From: Gammaproteobacteria bacterium
GTDB lineage: Bacteria > Pseudomonadota > Gammaproteobacteria > Pseudomonadales > Pseudomonadaceae
Assembly: GCA_012735335.1 (NCBI GenBank)
Contig: JAAYHO010000140.1
Location: 1-16,110, forward strand
Direction of reading: 5' to 3'
Length of the DNA stretch: 16,110 bases
A program made the translations under genes and the position numbers. Under the pieces are notes generated by a model. The model was given only the letters and a program-made list of their open reading frames with translations. It made no database searches and was not told where the DNA came from. Below are positions 16,036 through 16,110 of the stretch, in pieces; position 1 is the stretch's first letter, and every line of letters starts with the position of its first letter.

Positions 16036-16110
16036 CTCTCTGGCCGTATCCCCGGACTGGGCATGAGATACCTCGACGGAGGTGTGCAGCGGAGATCAAC
16101 TTGGGCACAC
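16036..16110. other. Window end, no gene supported
   Basis: These 75 bases lie upstream of the toxin-antitoxin promoter. Apart from the GTATCC half-site at 16046-16051 nothing recognisable is seen. An ATG at 16063 opens a frame to the window end, but it has no ribosome binding site and no recognisable product. Confidence 0.4.

Noticed and set aside
16063..16110. Start of another + strand gene at the window end
   Set aside because: Sixteen open codons from an ATG with no ribosome binding site and no recognisable sequence are not enough.
1..16110. CRISPR arrays, tRNA or rRNA genes, insertion sequences
   Set aside because: No regularly spaced repeats, no tRNA-like cloverleaf or rRNA segments and no transposase or terminal inverted repeats were seen; nearly all of the window is accounted for by protein genes.

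Overview
The window is a stretch of gammaproteobacterial chromosome with high GC and the codon use of Pseudomonadaceae. The subunit lengths and sequences of the Nuo proteins, and the presence of a DUF2388 secreted protein (a family known mainly from Pseudomonas and relatives), point to Pseudomonas or a close genus such as Halopseudomonas. That assignment is an inference from recalled family sequences. No rRNA or tRNA is present to settle it.

Positions 1-11567 are the distal part of the nuo operon for the proton-pumping NADH:quinone oxidoreductase (complex I), all on the + strand in the usual order: the 3' end of nuoE, then nuoF, G, H, I, J, K, L, M and N. NuoE/F/G form the NADH-oxidising module (FMN and Fe-S clusters N1a, N3, N1b, N4, N5 and N7). 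NuoI carries N6a and N6b toward the quinone site. NuoH, J, K, L, M and N are the membrane arm, in which the charged residues of the proton path are retained. Junctions E/F, G/H, J/K and K/L are 4-bp ATGA overlaps. The only long gap is nuoF-nuoG (103 bp), which can fold into hairpins.

Positions 11568-13891 hold a two-gene secreted-protein module directly behind nuoN with no visible terminator between: a 105-residue DUF2388 protein and a 658-residue DUF4105-type protein that starts at TTG and overlaps the first gene by 4 bp (TTGA). The large protein carries an HELAH zinc-protease-like motif with a plausible downstream glutamate ligand, plus a His/Cys pair typical of papain-like folds. A strong GC-rich hairpin followed by a T-rich run lies just past the junction, inside the signal-peptide codons, and looks like an attenuator.

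Positions 13939-15357 encode a class I CPD photolyase (phrB) with all three tryptophans of the electron-transfer chain. Convergent to it, on the - strand at 15418-16001, is a toxin-first type II toxin-antitoxin operon of the HI1419/HI1420 kind. Its promoter is well resolved: TTGACG-16-TACAAT, with a palindrome GTATCC-ACAA-GGATAC between and over the boxes as the likely autorepression operator. The spacing predicts a leaderless toxin mRNA. The last ~75 bases hold no gene that can be supported.

Most of the window is conserved core metabolism. The parts most likely to hold something little described are the DUF2388/DUF4105 pair with its internal hairpin and the control region of the toxin-antitoxin operon.
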